From contig NZ_CP057483.1 in the NCBI RefSeq assembly GCF_013836145.1, positions 2,480,001-2,544,000 of the forward strand: 64,000 bases of DNA, read 5' to 3'. Both the position numbers and the translations under genes were made by a program. The notes under the pieces were generated by a model. That model did not search any database. It saw only the letters and a program-made list of their open reading frames with translations, and was not told the origin of the DNA. Each line of letters starts with the position of its first letter. Within the stretch, counting starts at the first letter, position 1. The DNA comes from Citrobacter sp. RHB25-C09. Lineage in GTDB: Bacteria; Pseudomonadota; Gammaproteobacteria; Enterobacterales; Enterobacteriaceae. Shown piece after piece: positions 9,566 to 17,709 of this stretch.

Positions 9566-11413
9566 TTACTCACTGAACAATTGTGGGTAATCATTTTTTA
9601 GCGATGCCCCTAATTCTTTAGCACCAATACTTGTCAAATGACCACTATCAAAATATAGATATTTACCATTTTTTGGTGATACTATATTGCATATTTTTTG
9701 CTTTCCGCATTGTGCAGAAAGCATGTCAATATATTCAACCCCATTGATTTGACGGATAATTTTTCCTGCATCATCATTAATTAACCACCTGGAACTCATA
9801 TAGTATGATTGAGCGAATGTGTTGATCATATCAAACGTTGTTTTTTTATTTTCCATTGCTTTCTTGGCAATAAACATTGGCGCATTGTTGAACATCATTT
9901 TGGGGCCAAAGACAATGATTTGCGCATTAGTGCGAATCTTAAGTTCATCTATGACTTTTTTAAGCCCAGTTGCATCTGCGACTTGCCAGTCATCATGAAG
10001 CATGACAAGGTCCGCATCTTTTAAGCCGCTATATCCTAGAGTGGACTCTAGAACTTTATTGCAAAACTCTTTATATTTCCCTTCGTTTGGAGTAAATCCA
10101 AAATTGCTACAATGATTTGTAGTCCTAAGATAGGAAATATCACCTTTAAAGCCATTCTCAGTAAGAGCATAGGTAAGATCTATGCCATGAGAATTTCCAA
10201 TAATAACTATTTTTTTGTCACCTGTTTTTGGAACCGGGTTTAACTGGTCTCCATCTGTCCAATATCTTGCTCTTTCCTGAGCAAGCTCTTCCGCACTAAT
10301 AAGAGCAAAAGGATATCGTCCCGGATACCCTGCTGCAGCTGTTACAGAGAAGGCAGACATATATACCGTAAGGAAAGCAGTCGATATAAGTGCAACTTCT
10401 CCAAGAATCTTAGTTTTATACTTGTTCAGTATTATTCTTGAGGGGTTTTCAACCAAATAAAAAGATATGCAAGCCAATGCTAATGACATAATAATGCCAC
10501 ACAAAGGCATCCACCACCCTGTTAATTCAAGATAGTTAAAAAGCACATACACAGGCCAGTGCGTAAGGTATAAGGAGTAAGATATTCGACCAAGCCACTG
10601 AAATAACATATTGTCGAGTATTATATTTTTCATATCTCCAGCGGCAATAACCAAAGCACATCCCAGAACGGGTATTGCGGCCCAGTATGATGGCCAAGCT
10701 AAATCAGAGTTAAAAGTAATGACAGAAAATATAATGATTGCAAGTCCGGTAATTTTAATGCTTCTGATAGATAATGCCGTAACAGGAAAAAGAAATATCA
10801 GACCACCAATTGACATTTCCCATGCACGTGCAGTCAGCAAATAAAAGCCAGCAGAGCTGTTAACACTTGCATAATACACGGAAGCAATAAAAGAAATGAC
10901 TGCAACGATTGCTACTGCAATACTCGTGTTTTTTCGTCCCGCAATATTATATAAAACAGCCGTAAATACAGGGTATATCAAATAAAATTGCCACTCTACA
11001 GATAATGACCAGGTATGTAGGAGCCACTTCTCTTTAGCACTTGTGTCAAAATAATTAATGTCATAAAAATATTGGACATTCGAATAAAATAAAGTGCTAC
11101 TTTTGACATGTTCTGAAAGAACTTGATAATCTGCAGGCAACAACAGAAAATAGCCCAAAACAAGGAGTACAAAGCATACAAAATATAAAGCAGGTATTAT
11201 CCTTCTGGCCCTATCCATGTAAAAGCCGATAATTGAGAACTCAGAACTTGCCATTCTTGAGAAGATAATGCTGGTCATAAGATAACCAGAAATGACGAAA
11301 AACACATCAACTCCGGCAAAACCACCGCTAAAACCAGGTATCCCAAAGTGGTAAAGAACAACAGCAGCAACAGCAATTGCTCTCAGTCCATTAATATCAG
11401 TTCTGAAGTTCAC
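9566..11413 (-). CDS. Acyltransferase-3 / SGNH fusion protein (OafA/OafB type)
   Basis: 615 residues. The N-terminal acyltransferase-3 domain (about residues 1–330) begins RTDINGLRAIAVAAVVLYHF, giving the conserved Arg and His of the family, followed by GVDVFFVISGYLM and about ten membrane helices. The C-terminal part is an SGNH domain with the nucleophile block IIGNSHGIDL near residue 395 and the Asp-His block YFDSGHLTS near residues 590–598. Such fusions O-acetylate lipopolysaccharide O-antigen or other surface sugars in the periplasm. The start is GTG at 11413; the family motif begins at residue 4, so little upstream extension is possible. Block I reads GNSH where GDSH is more common, but the serine is kept. 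It is transcribed away from the second acyltransferase. Confidence 0.87.
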   Translation of the reverse strand: MNFRTDINGLRAIAVAAVVLYHFGIPGFSGGFAGVDVFFVISGYLMTSIIFSRMASSEFSIIGFYMDRARRIIPALYFVCFVLLVLGYFLLLPADYQVLSEHVKSSTLFYSNVQYFYDINYFDTSAKEKWLLHTWSLSVEWQFYLIYPVFTAVLYNIAGRKNTSIAVAIVAVISFIASVYYASVNSSAGFYLLTARAWEMSIGGLIFLFPVTALSIRSIKITGLAIIIFSVITFNSDLAWPSYWAAIPVLGCALVIAAGDMKNIILDNMLFQWLGRISYSLYLTHWPVYVLFNYLELTGWWMPLCGIIMSLALACISFYLVENPSRIILNKYKTKILGEVALISTAFLTVYMSAFSVTAAAGYPGRYPFALISAEELAQERARYWTDGDQLNPVPKTGDKKIVIIGNSHGIDLTYALTENGFKGDISYLRTTNHCSNFGFTPNEGKYKEFCNKVLESTLGYSGLKDADLVMLHDDWQVADATGLKKVIDELKIRTNAQIIVFGPKMMFNNAPMFIAKKAMENKKTTFDMINTFAQSYYMSSRWLINDDAGKIIRQINGVEYIDMLSAQCGKQKICNIVSPKNGKYLYFDSGHLTSIGAKELGASLKNDYPQLFSE

Positions 11414-12452
11414 TTTTCCGCCACAAGCTAAAAATCATGGCGGTGTTATAGCATGCAATATAAATTCAAGCCAGTATCAACAGCGGCAATGTAACCATCT
11501 TGCTATCAGTTGATTCTTAAACCAAATTATAAACTCGTCTATCACCCTGCCACTGCCAGACCGTCAACCCGACCGCTTAACCGTTCCCATAAAAAGCGAG
11601 CTGATTACCTTTCAGCTCTGTGTATGCTCATTTTTTACTCGACCATATGGCTGGCTACAGTCGAATCGCTTTCCATCAATATGATGAGACAGCTCAGGGG
11701 ATACATTGGATTCATCGTCACTGTTATCCATTATCTGTATAAGGAAATTTTCTCTTGCTTTGTTGTGATATAGACTAAAAGGTCATATATGAAAATCGGC
11801 GAGCAGCTTGAGATGTTGAGATATCAAGTCCGTAACCTATTGAAATTTTACAAATAATAAGGGTTCGAATACGATACCTGTTTACGACACAACACACCCT
11901 ATTTCTATATTTCAGTCGTTACAGTTTAAAAACCGTAAACTCATGTATAAATATTTATCAGTGCAACTATTCAAGATAAAACAATTAACAGCCCGGTAGC
12001 GATGTGGTCATAACGCTTGTATCTCGAATTGTCAGAAGTATACACGTCACCAGCCAGACAACTGAACGGGGTGTTCAACTCAGATGTGACTCACGATTTT
12101 GTTCGGACTTTTCGTGAAGAGAGTATGAACTGCCCTCCAGCGTTGACACATTGTGGCAAGTGCTGACGCTGGCTTGTAATGCGTTATTGGCATCACGTAG
12201 CGAGAACTTCAAGTTCACTTTTCACAGTTCACTCACGAAATCAACCGTCGTGGCTGTATGCCTGCCGTTAGGCAGCAATGGCAATAGCATTTATGAAAGC
12301 GAGTTTAATTTCATTGCAACATGCCATGGTTAGTCTCCATCAATTTTTGTATAAATATTCAGCACCACATACATTTTAGGGTGATCAAGTGCTGATCAGA
12401 ATCGTCTTAAGTGCTAAACTCCGAACCCTCTAAAACATATAAGATTGTGGAT
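11414..12452. other. One-kilobase gene-free AT-rich stretch between divergent acyltransferase genes
   Basis: No open frame here has a recognisable product. Short frames at 11510–11773 and 12151–12333 have no family signature and no good ribosome-binding site. The part from about 12000 to 12310 is less AT-rich and looks like decayed coding DNA of a different origin, but I cannot name it. An sdsR-3'-like sequence lies at 11861–11890. Promoters for both divergent genes are expected here. Confidence 0.6.
11861..11890. repeat. Imperfect copy of the sdsR 3' end (possible attachment-site relic)
   Basis: Aligned without gaps to 14691–14720 at the end of sdsR, 21 of 30 bases agree. The core CGAATACGAT(A/T)CCTGT matches at 15 of 16 positions. 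Same orientation as the sdsR copy. I read it as a decayed att-like direct repeat bounding the 11.86–14.69 kb unit; that reading is inference. Confidence 0.5.
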
Positions 12453-14378
12453 ATGTCATTAAAATATAGAGCGGATATTGATGGCCTAAGAGCAATAGCG
12501 GTGCTCCTGGTGGTTCTTTTCCATGCAAAACTTCCCATACCAGGTGGTTTTGTTGGTGTTGATGTTTTTTTTGTAATCTCTGGTTTTTTAATTACATGCA
12601 TACTTGACAAAGAGATTAGAGAATTACGTTTTAGTTATGTGAGCTTTTATGTGCGCAGAATTAAAAGGTTAATTCCAGCGCTATTTTTCATGCTCATAAT
12701 TATTGCTGCTTATTGTAGTTACTATTTGATGCCAGAAGATTTAATGTCTTTTGGTAAGACTGCTGTGCTATCAATGCTGGGTATTAGTAATTTTTATTTT
12801 TACCTGCACACCAACTATTTTGAATCATCGTCGGCAGAACCTCTTCTACACACATGGTCTCTTGCTGTAGAAGAACAGTATTACATCTTCTGGCCATTAA
12901 TATTGATGGTAATATATAAAATTAAGAGAACCAGCATTAAAGTAGCTTTTTTTTCAGCTCTCTTTATTGCCTCGATCTGTCTTTCATGGTATTACGTACA
13001 TCAAGATAGAAATCTAGCATATATGATGCTTCCATTTAGATTTTTTGAACTGATGGCAGGTGCATTGCTGGCGATTAACTACCGTAGAACTGACACACTA
13101 TTAAGATATAACGACATATTAAGTGTTTCAGGGTTGGGATTGATACTCGCAAGTGCTTTTTTTCTTGATGATAACAGTGCTTTCCCTGGGCTATTAGCTT
13201 TGCCTGTTATAGTTGGCAGTACGATGCTGATCGCCTCCCGCGAGGGAATTATAAACAAATTTTTATCTTTAAAGCCAGTTGTCTATATTGGCAGGGTTTC
13301 ATACTCATTCTATCTTTGGCATTGGCCTGTATTAATTCTTGCTGCTTACAGAGGGATCGAGCTAACTACAACTAATGCCATTACACTTATAGCGTTATCT
13401 TTTGCTATGGCCTGTATCAGCTACCATTTTGTTGAGAATCCGTTTAGAAAGCTAAAGTCGCCGTTTGTTGTCTTTCCTGCTCTATATGCAATTCCATTGG
13501 CATCCTGTTATTTATTCATGCTCTATATGGATAATACATCTGGTATGAAATGGAGAACGTATGGGATGTTTGATGAACTTGAGTTTAATAATTCAGCTCA
13601 TATTCATCGTGATGAGTGTATGGAAAAAATGAAGTTAGGCAATTTTAATGAATGTTGGCTGGGTGTAAAAAAAGAAAAGCCAGACGTTTTAATGATCGGT
13701 GATTCTTTTGGAAATGCTTACACTCCATTCATTAACGAACTCGCAAAAGATGCTGGCATCATGGTTCATGATACGATGAGGAGTACTACACCATCTATAC
13801 CCGGCGTCTACGTATCTCATATAAATAAACCATTGACAAAAGTAAACTCCGATCAAGTTGCCTACTATAATACAGATAGAACAAAACTAGCCTACAATAT
13901 CGGAGCCGTTATTATTGCTGATTTATTTGACCAGTATAATGACAACAATAAGACATTTCGTGTTTATGGAACTGATGGCGTAGATTATAGTGCTTCGGCA
14001 TATAATATGCGAGTTCGATACATTAAGGATCTCGTAAGGAATGGTGTGAAAGTCTACGTTGTGGCAAGACCCTTTGAAGTGATTGGTACAAACGGAATTG
14101 CTAAGCTTCGCTCTGCAAAAATGAAGCATTCTGTTAGTAGTGCTGAGATGTTCCCTTATGGAATGAAAAAAGAACTACGAGAAGAATATCGGCTCAAGCG
14201 TGATATCCCTGAGATAACATTAATAGACCCAAATGATATTCTTTGCAAGAATGAAAAATGCAAAGCTACAATCGATGGGGATATATTATTCAGAGTAGAT
14301 GGAGCTCATCTTAACTACACCTCAGCTAAAAAATTGGGGGAAGAATATTTAAAGAAATACCCAAATCCTTTCAAATAG
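12453..14378 (+). CDS. Second acyltransferase-3 / SGNH fusion protein
   Basis: 641 residues from the ATG at 12453; a GTG at 12411 in the same frame would add 14 residues, but neither start has a strong ribosome-binding site and the family normally begins a few residues before YRADIDGLRAIAVLLVVLFH. The acyltransferase-3 domain shows the Arg…His motif, GVDVFFVISGFLIT and about ten membrane helices (to about residue 360). The SGNH domain follows, with nucleophile block LMIGDSFGNAY near residue 415 and the Asp-His block RVDGAHLNYTS near residue 620. It is similar in plan but clearly divergent in sequence from the protein at 9566–11413, so this is not a recent duplication. Likely role: O-acylation of a cell-surface glycan in the periplasm. 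Its codon use is AT-rich. Confidence 0.87.
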   Translation: MSLKYRADIDGLRAIAVLLVVLFHAKLPIPGGFVGVDVFFVISGFLITCILDKEIRELRFSYVSFYVRRIKRLIPALFFMLIIIAAYCSYYLMPEDLMSFGKTAVLSMLGISNFYFYLHTNYFESSSAEPLLHTWSLAVEEQYYIFWPLILMVIYKIKRTSIKVAFFSALFIASICLSWYYVHQDRNLAYMMLPFRFFELMAGALLAINYRRTDTLLRYNDILSVSGLGLILASAFFLDDNSAFPGLLALPVIVGSTMLIASREGIINKFLSLKPVVYIGRVSYSFYLWHWPVLILAAYRGIELTTTNAITLIALSFAMACISYHFVENPFRKLKSPFVVFPALYAIPLASCYLFMLYMDNTSGMKWRTYGMFDELEFNNSAHIHRDECMEKMKLGNFNECWLGVKKEKPDVLMIGDSFGNAYTPFINELAKDAGIMVHDTMRSTTPSIPGVYVSHINKPLTKVNSDQVAYYNTDRTKLAYNIGAVIIADLFDQYNDNNKTFRVYGTDGVDYSASAYNMRVRYIKDLVRNGVKVYVVARPFEVIGTNGIAKLRSAKMKHSVSSAEMFPYGMKKELREEYRLKRDIPEITLIDPNDILCKNEKCKATIDGDILFRVDGAHLNYTSAKKLGEEYLKKYPNPFK

Positions 14379-14410
14379 ACTAAAGGCCCGTACGGGCCTT
14401 TAGTCTATTT
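14373..14410. terminator. Perfect 38-base palindrome acting as terminator, overlapping the stop codon
   Basis: The sequence from 14373 to 14410 equals its own reverse complement, centred on CCCGTACGGG. The TAG stop of the acyltransferase gene (14376–14378) lies inside the left arm. It ends in CTATTT, so the T tract is modest. It could stop transcription from both sides. Confidence 0.75.
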
Positions 14411-14420
14411 GATTGCACAC

Positions 14421-14533
14421 TGGACTGCCCCCACAACCGTAGACAAATTCTGTCCTCACGGCGAGGCCTGTTCAAAGGCCTCCGGACTGACGCCGCCGAT
14501 GTGACTGTGACACCTGTCCCGGTTGTAGAACAC
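14421..14533 (-). mobile_element. Relic of an IS3-family insertion sequence (3' end of the transposase plus terminal bases)
   Basis: On the - strand, codons 14533–14456 read FYNRDRCHSHIGGVSPEAFEQASP then stop (a short stretch of which, FYNRDRCHSHIGGVSPEA, is the typical IS3-family OrfB C-terminus). The terminal bases TGGACTGCCCCCAC at 14421 resemble IS3-family inverted-repeat ends. Everything upstream of the last 25 codons is gone, so the element is dead. It marks past transposition at the right edge of the islet. Confidence 0.72.
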
Positions 14534-14647
14534 TGACCATGCCACAAAAATATGACAATGACCCAAAAATACCTGGACGCACGTAGTGCAGAGTATGGTA
14601 TGTTTTAGACAGGATATGGAAATTTCGTGTAATTTTCGGGTAATTTC

Positions 14648-14917
14648 TGGCATCTTGATGAAATTATCTTTAAAAACAACCGGATAAAAAGAGACCGAAT
14701 ACGATTCCTGTATTCGGTCCAGGGAAATGGCTCTTGGGAGAGAGCCGTGCGCTAAAAGTTGGCATTAATGCAGGCTAAAGTCGCCTTGCACTATAAGAAT
14801 AGATGACGACGCCAGGTTTTCCAGTCCCTGACAAAAGAGGTCGGGAAAAAAGGACGTTAGTCACCCGAAAGAATGCGAAAACCGCAGACTTCTCATACAG
14901 AGGCCTGCGGTTTTTTA
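14648..14917 (+). ncRNA. ryeA: RyeA (SraC), antisense partner of SdsR
   Basis: In E. coli RyeA is a roughly 250–275-nt RNA on the strand opposite SdsR, fully covering it. The region is conserved here and ends in a good terminator on the + strand: ACCGCAG (14881–14887) pairing with CTGCGGT (14905–14911), then TTTTTT. The 5' end is placed by analogy with E. coli, about 38 bases before the SdsR 3' end; it lies next to DNA brought in by the islet, so the promoter may differ. Confidence 0.65.
14686..14789 (-). ncRNA. sdsR: SdsR (RyeB) sigma-S-dependent small regulatory RNA
   Basis: About 104 nt, very close to E. coli SdsR: 5' GCAAGGCGAC, the seed region, GGCTCTCTCCCAAGAGCC hairpin, and the final stem GACCGAATAC … GTATTCGGTC followed by a T tract (14686–14690 on the + strand as AAAAA). 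The upstream - strand sequence TATTCTTATAG matches an extended sigma-S type -10 element. SdsR is an Hfq-bound stationary-phase RNA that represses ompD, mutS and others in Salmonella and E. coli. Its 3' end abuts the islet; the locus is a described insertion hot spot for foreign DNA in Salmonella. Confidence 0.93.
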
Positions 14918-14944
14918 TTGGAAATCATAAAGATATTTCTGGAA

Positions 14945-15283
14945 CTAACAGAGTTTTTCCGCTCGCTCAATAAATGGCGCGAGGCTCATTTTTTCACCCG
15001 GTTTTGCAGGATCGTCAATCTGAATCACTGAAATGGGCTGAGCCGTCGTTTTCCCGCTTGCCACCTGCTGTTGTGCTATATCGTTGAGCGGATACTGCAC
15101 TAAAGTACTGGGATTGATCACATACAGCGCATGACCGGGTCGACAGGTAAGCATCACTTCTTCACGGTTAAACGCCCAGTTCTCTTTGCCCACTTCAAAA
15201 CGGCTCACCGTAATCACCTGTGGTGCCGCTAATGCTGCTCCTGAAGTCGCCAGCAACAGTAAAGAAAGAATCATTTTTTTCAT
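14945..15283 (-). CDS. yebY: YebY, periplasmic DUF2511 protein of the copper-linked yobA-yebZ-yebY operon
   Basis: 112 residues, one shorter than E. coli YebY. The start at 15283 gives MKKMILSLLLLATSGAALA, a Sec signal peptide cleaved before APQVITV; longer upstream frame is discarded. Two cysteines (VMLTC and the C-terminal KLC) could form a disulfide in the periplasm. It follows yebZ by 17 bases. The E. coli operon has been linked to copper; YebY itself has no proven activity. Confidence 0.92.
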   Translation of the reverse strand: MKKMILSLLLLATSGAALAAPQVITVSRFEVGKENWAFNREEVMLTCRPGHALYVINPSTLVQYPLNDIAQQQVASGKTTAQPISVIQIDDPAKPGEKMSLAPFIERAEKLC

Positions 15284-15300
15284 GAAATTATGCCTGTCCT

Positions 15301-16173
15301 TCAAAACGGTTCCAGAGTGGCAAAAAGACTGACTATCGCCAGCACGACGCCACCAATAGCCCATTCAATCTTCGTCATCCAGATAAAATACAGATTCATA
15401 CGGCGACTATCCTGCCGCATCCGTGGTACGAGAACATACCGATTCATTAACGCAATTACCACCATCAACCCCACCAGCGCACACTTTAACAAAAGCAGTT
15501 GGACCCAGGCAGAATGCCAGGGTTGAGAGAAACCGTGAATAAAAAAGATATTTGCAATACCGGTCAACAGCACAACCGCAACGGCAAGGTGACCGTAGCG
15601 TGAGAACCGCATCATGGTATAAATAGCCTGCTGGTACCAGCGCCCTTTCGCTAATCGCATACAGTAGATGACCGGCAGCAAACCGCCGAACCATACCGCC
15701 GCGCCAATCAGGTGCAGCGCATGATTGGTTTTATGCAGGGCTCCAATAACGCCCGTGTGTAACGTCGCGTGTCCAACCCCCGCAAGCAGCGAAAATTGCG
15801 CAAGGGTTAGGATCAGCAATAACCGCGGTAAATTTCGCGGCATTACCCACAACGTAACGAGCATGACCAGCGCAAGAACGATCTGCCACAGCCACACACC
15901 ACCGAACTGGGTTTGCAAAACAGCGCCCCAGACGGCAGGCGAGATGACATCCTGCCAGCCAGAGCCCATCAATCCCGCCTGCACCGCTAACATCAGAGTC
16001 GCACTGAGGAAATTCCCCACTGCGGCAAACTGCTGAAGTCGCAAGAAGCGGCGCATCATTAAACGTCGAATCGGCACCGGTGCCAGCCACGCGCTGTAGA
16101 GCGCACAGCCAAGCACTAACATCAACGTGACGAAATGAATATAACGCAGGACGATCCAGGTCAAAGTCAGCAT
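15301..16173 (-). CDS. yebZ: YebZ, CopD-family copper-resistance-type inner-membrane protein
   Basis: 290-residue integral membrane protein with about eight hydrophobic helices, matching E. coli YebZ (CopD/PcoD domain). Helix-embedded histidines such as RYIHFVT near residue 10, GVGHATLHTG near 132, and KTNHALHLIGA near 148 are candidate copper ligands. It starts 2 bases after the yobA stop, so it is translationally coupled to the CopC-like protein. The pair is thought to move copper across the inner membrane. Confidence 0.93.
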   Translation of the reverse strand: MLTLTWIVLRYIHFVTLMLVLGCALYSAWLAPVPIRRLMMRRFLRLQQFAAVGNFLSATLMLAVQAGLMGSGWQDVISPAVWGAVLQTQFGGVWLWQIVLALVMLVTLWVMPRNLPRLLLILTLAQFSLLAGVGHATLHTGVIGALHKTNHALHLIGAAVWFGGLLPVIYCMRLAKGRWYQQAIYTMMRFSRYGHLAVAVVLLTGIANIFFIHGFSQPWHSAWVQLLLLKCALVGLMVVIALMNRYVLVPRMRQDSRRMNLYFIWMTKIEWAIGGVVLAIVSLFATLEPF

Positions 16174-16175
16174 GA

Positions 16176-16550
16176 CTATTTCACATTAAAGCGGTACTTC
16201 CCTTTGGTTTTATGTCCATCCACCGACACAACATGCCAGCTCACCGTGTAGTCGCCGGGTTTCAGGGCCTCACCCAATGGGATAATGAGTTGCGTTTTAT
16301 CCTGCTCGTTACGCTTCGCAGGCTGCGTTTTAATCTGCTCTTGCTTTGGTCCGGTAATGACTGCACCACTAAATCCAGGTTCGATACCTTCTGAGAAATT
16401 CAGGGTCAGCGCCTGTGGAGCGGCCGTAACTTCGGCATCGGCTGCGGGATATTGATGGGTCAGATGCGCATGCGCCCATGCTGAGGAGGTCATCAGTGCA
16501 GAGGTCAACAGCAGGAGTGAATAACCAAGAGTGCGGGCAGGTGAATGCAT
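16176..16550 (-). CDS. yobA: YobA, CopC-family periplasmic copper-binding protein
   Basis: 124 residues with a signal peptide ending SSAWA before HAHLTHQYP, so the mature protein begins with His-Ala-His, the N-terminal copper site of CopC proteins; a second ligand set includes DGHKTKG near the C-terminus. It would hand copper to the CopD-like YebZ encoded next. First gene of the yobA-yebZ-yebY operon; its promoter lies in 16551–16680, divergent from holE. Confidence 0.93.
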   Translation of the reverse strand: MHSPARTLGYSLLLLTSALMTSSAWAHAHLTHQYPAADAEVTAAPQALTLNFSEGIEPGFSGAVITGPKQEQIKTQPAKRNEQDKTQLIIPLGEALKPGDYTVSWHVVSVDGHKTKGKYRFNVK

Positions 16551-16689
16551 ATTTACTATTCCTTTTTGTTATGTCTTATTTTGAGAGGATAACCTTCTAT
16601 AATGGCTGAGTCGAGATTCATCATGATGTGGGCTTGCCATTACGGCTAACTCTTAGTAACTTTTGCGCGCATTACCAAAGGAGAAGTGC

Positions 16690-16920
16690 ATGCATAAAAA
16701 TCTGGCTCAACTCGAGCAGGCTGAAATGGATAAGGTCAACGTTGATCTTGCCGCCGCTGGCGTAGCGTTCAAAGAGCGCTATAACATGCCCGTGGTCGCA
16801 GAGGTTGTGGAGCGTGAACAGCCTGAACATTTGCGAGAATGGTTTCGTGAACGCCTGATTGCGCATCGACTGGCATCCGTTTCGCTGTCACGTTTACCTT
16901 ATGAACCCAAACCTAAATAA
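16690..16920 (+). CDS. holE: HolE, theta subunit of DNA polymerase III
   Basis: 76 residues, the same length as E. coli HolE. Theta binds and steadies the epsilon proofreading subunit in the polymerase III core. The ATG at 16690 has AAAGGAG 6 bases before it (16677–16683), which decides the start over an upstream frame opening at 16663. The protein reads MHKNLAQLEQAEMDKVNVDL and ends YEPKPK. Confidence 0.95.
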   Translation: MHKNLAQLEQAEMDKVNVDLAAAGVAFKERYNMPVVAEVVEREQPEHLREWFRERLIAHRLASVSLSRLPYEPKPK

Positions 16921-17029
16921 CTCGTTGATATAAAGTTACATAACCTTACATTTTGCCTGTTACAGTATAAGTATATTCTTAATCCAGAGTTTTATGGATA
17001 AAACCAGGCACTATGACAAGGAAAGCATT

Positions 17030-17686
17030 ATGTCACACTGGAAAGTCGCTGCGGCGCAGTATGAACCACTAACAACTTCTTTCAGTGAGCACGTCGCTCG
17101 CCATCTAAAATTTATACACGCTGCCGCCCGGCAGAAATGCCGTCTTGTGGTTTTTCCAGCGCTTTCTTTACTCGGGTGCCTTGACGAGAAACGCCCTCTC
17201 CCTGCACCGCCGGATAACGCCCTACTGCAACCGCTTATCAACGCCGCTGTTACACATCGAATGATCGTTATTGCCGGGTTACCCGTGGAACATAACGCGC
17301 GATTTGTGAAAGGAATGGCGGTGTTTGCCCCCTGGATGAACGCTCCTCACATTTGTCATCACGGTCATGGCGCATGTTTAGGACAGGACCTCAAAACGAT
17401 TAGCGTGTTGGATGACCAACCCGAAGGTATCGATATTGACCCTGAATTCTCGCTCTTTACCAGCAGTCAAAGCGTAAGCGAACCTGAATTACTCAATTCC
17501 ACATCGCGTTTACAGCGTTTCTCGCATCGATTCTCGATTGCCGTATTGATGGCCAATGCGCGGGGGAGTAGCGCATTATGGGATGAAAACGGGCAATTAA
17601 TTGTGCGTGCCGATCGTGGTTCGCTGTTATTGACAGGGCAACGCACATCCGAGGGTTGGCAAGGCGATATCATTCCTTTACGCTAG
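17030..17686 (+). CDS. yobB: YobB, carbon-nitrogen hydrolase-family protein
   Basis: 218 residues, matching E. coli YobB in length and sequence. It belongs to the nitrilase/omega-amidase superfamily; the early motif VVFPALSLLGC and the region around GACLGQDLKT fit this fold, but the standard Glu-Lys-Cys triad is not clearly complete, so catalytic activity is doubtful. AAGGAAAGC directly before the ATG at 17030 fixes the start. Function is unknown. It lies 23 bases upstream of exoX. Confidence 0.87.
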   Translation: MSHWKVAAAQYEPLTTSFSEHVARHLKFIHAAARQKCRLVVFPALSLLGCLDEKRPLPAPPDNALLQPLINAAVTHRMIVIAGLPVEHNARFVKGMAVFAPWMNAPHICHHGHGACLGQDLKTISVLDDQPEGIDIDPEFSLFTSSQSVSEPELLNSTSRLQRFSHRFSIAVLMANARGSSALWDENGQLIVRADRGSLLLTGQRTSEGWQGDIIPLR

Positions 17687-17709
17687 GCGTTTTCGGTCAG
17701 GAGCTTTCC

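Noticed and set aside
6888..11413. Reading the leftward islet genes as a complete capsule or O-antigen locus
   Set aside because: There are no glycosyltransferase, flippase or nucleotide-sugar genes in the window, so only modification functions can be supported.
11510..11773. Possible 87-residue gene in the islet
   Set aside because: No ribosome-binding site, odd composition and no family resemblance; kept only as part of the gene-free stretch.
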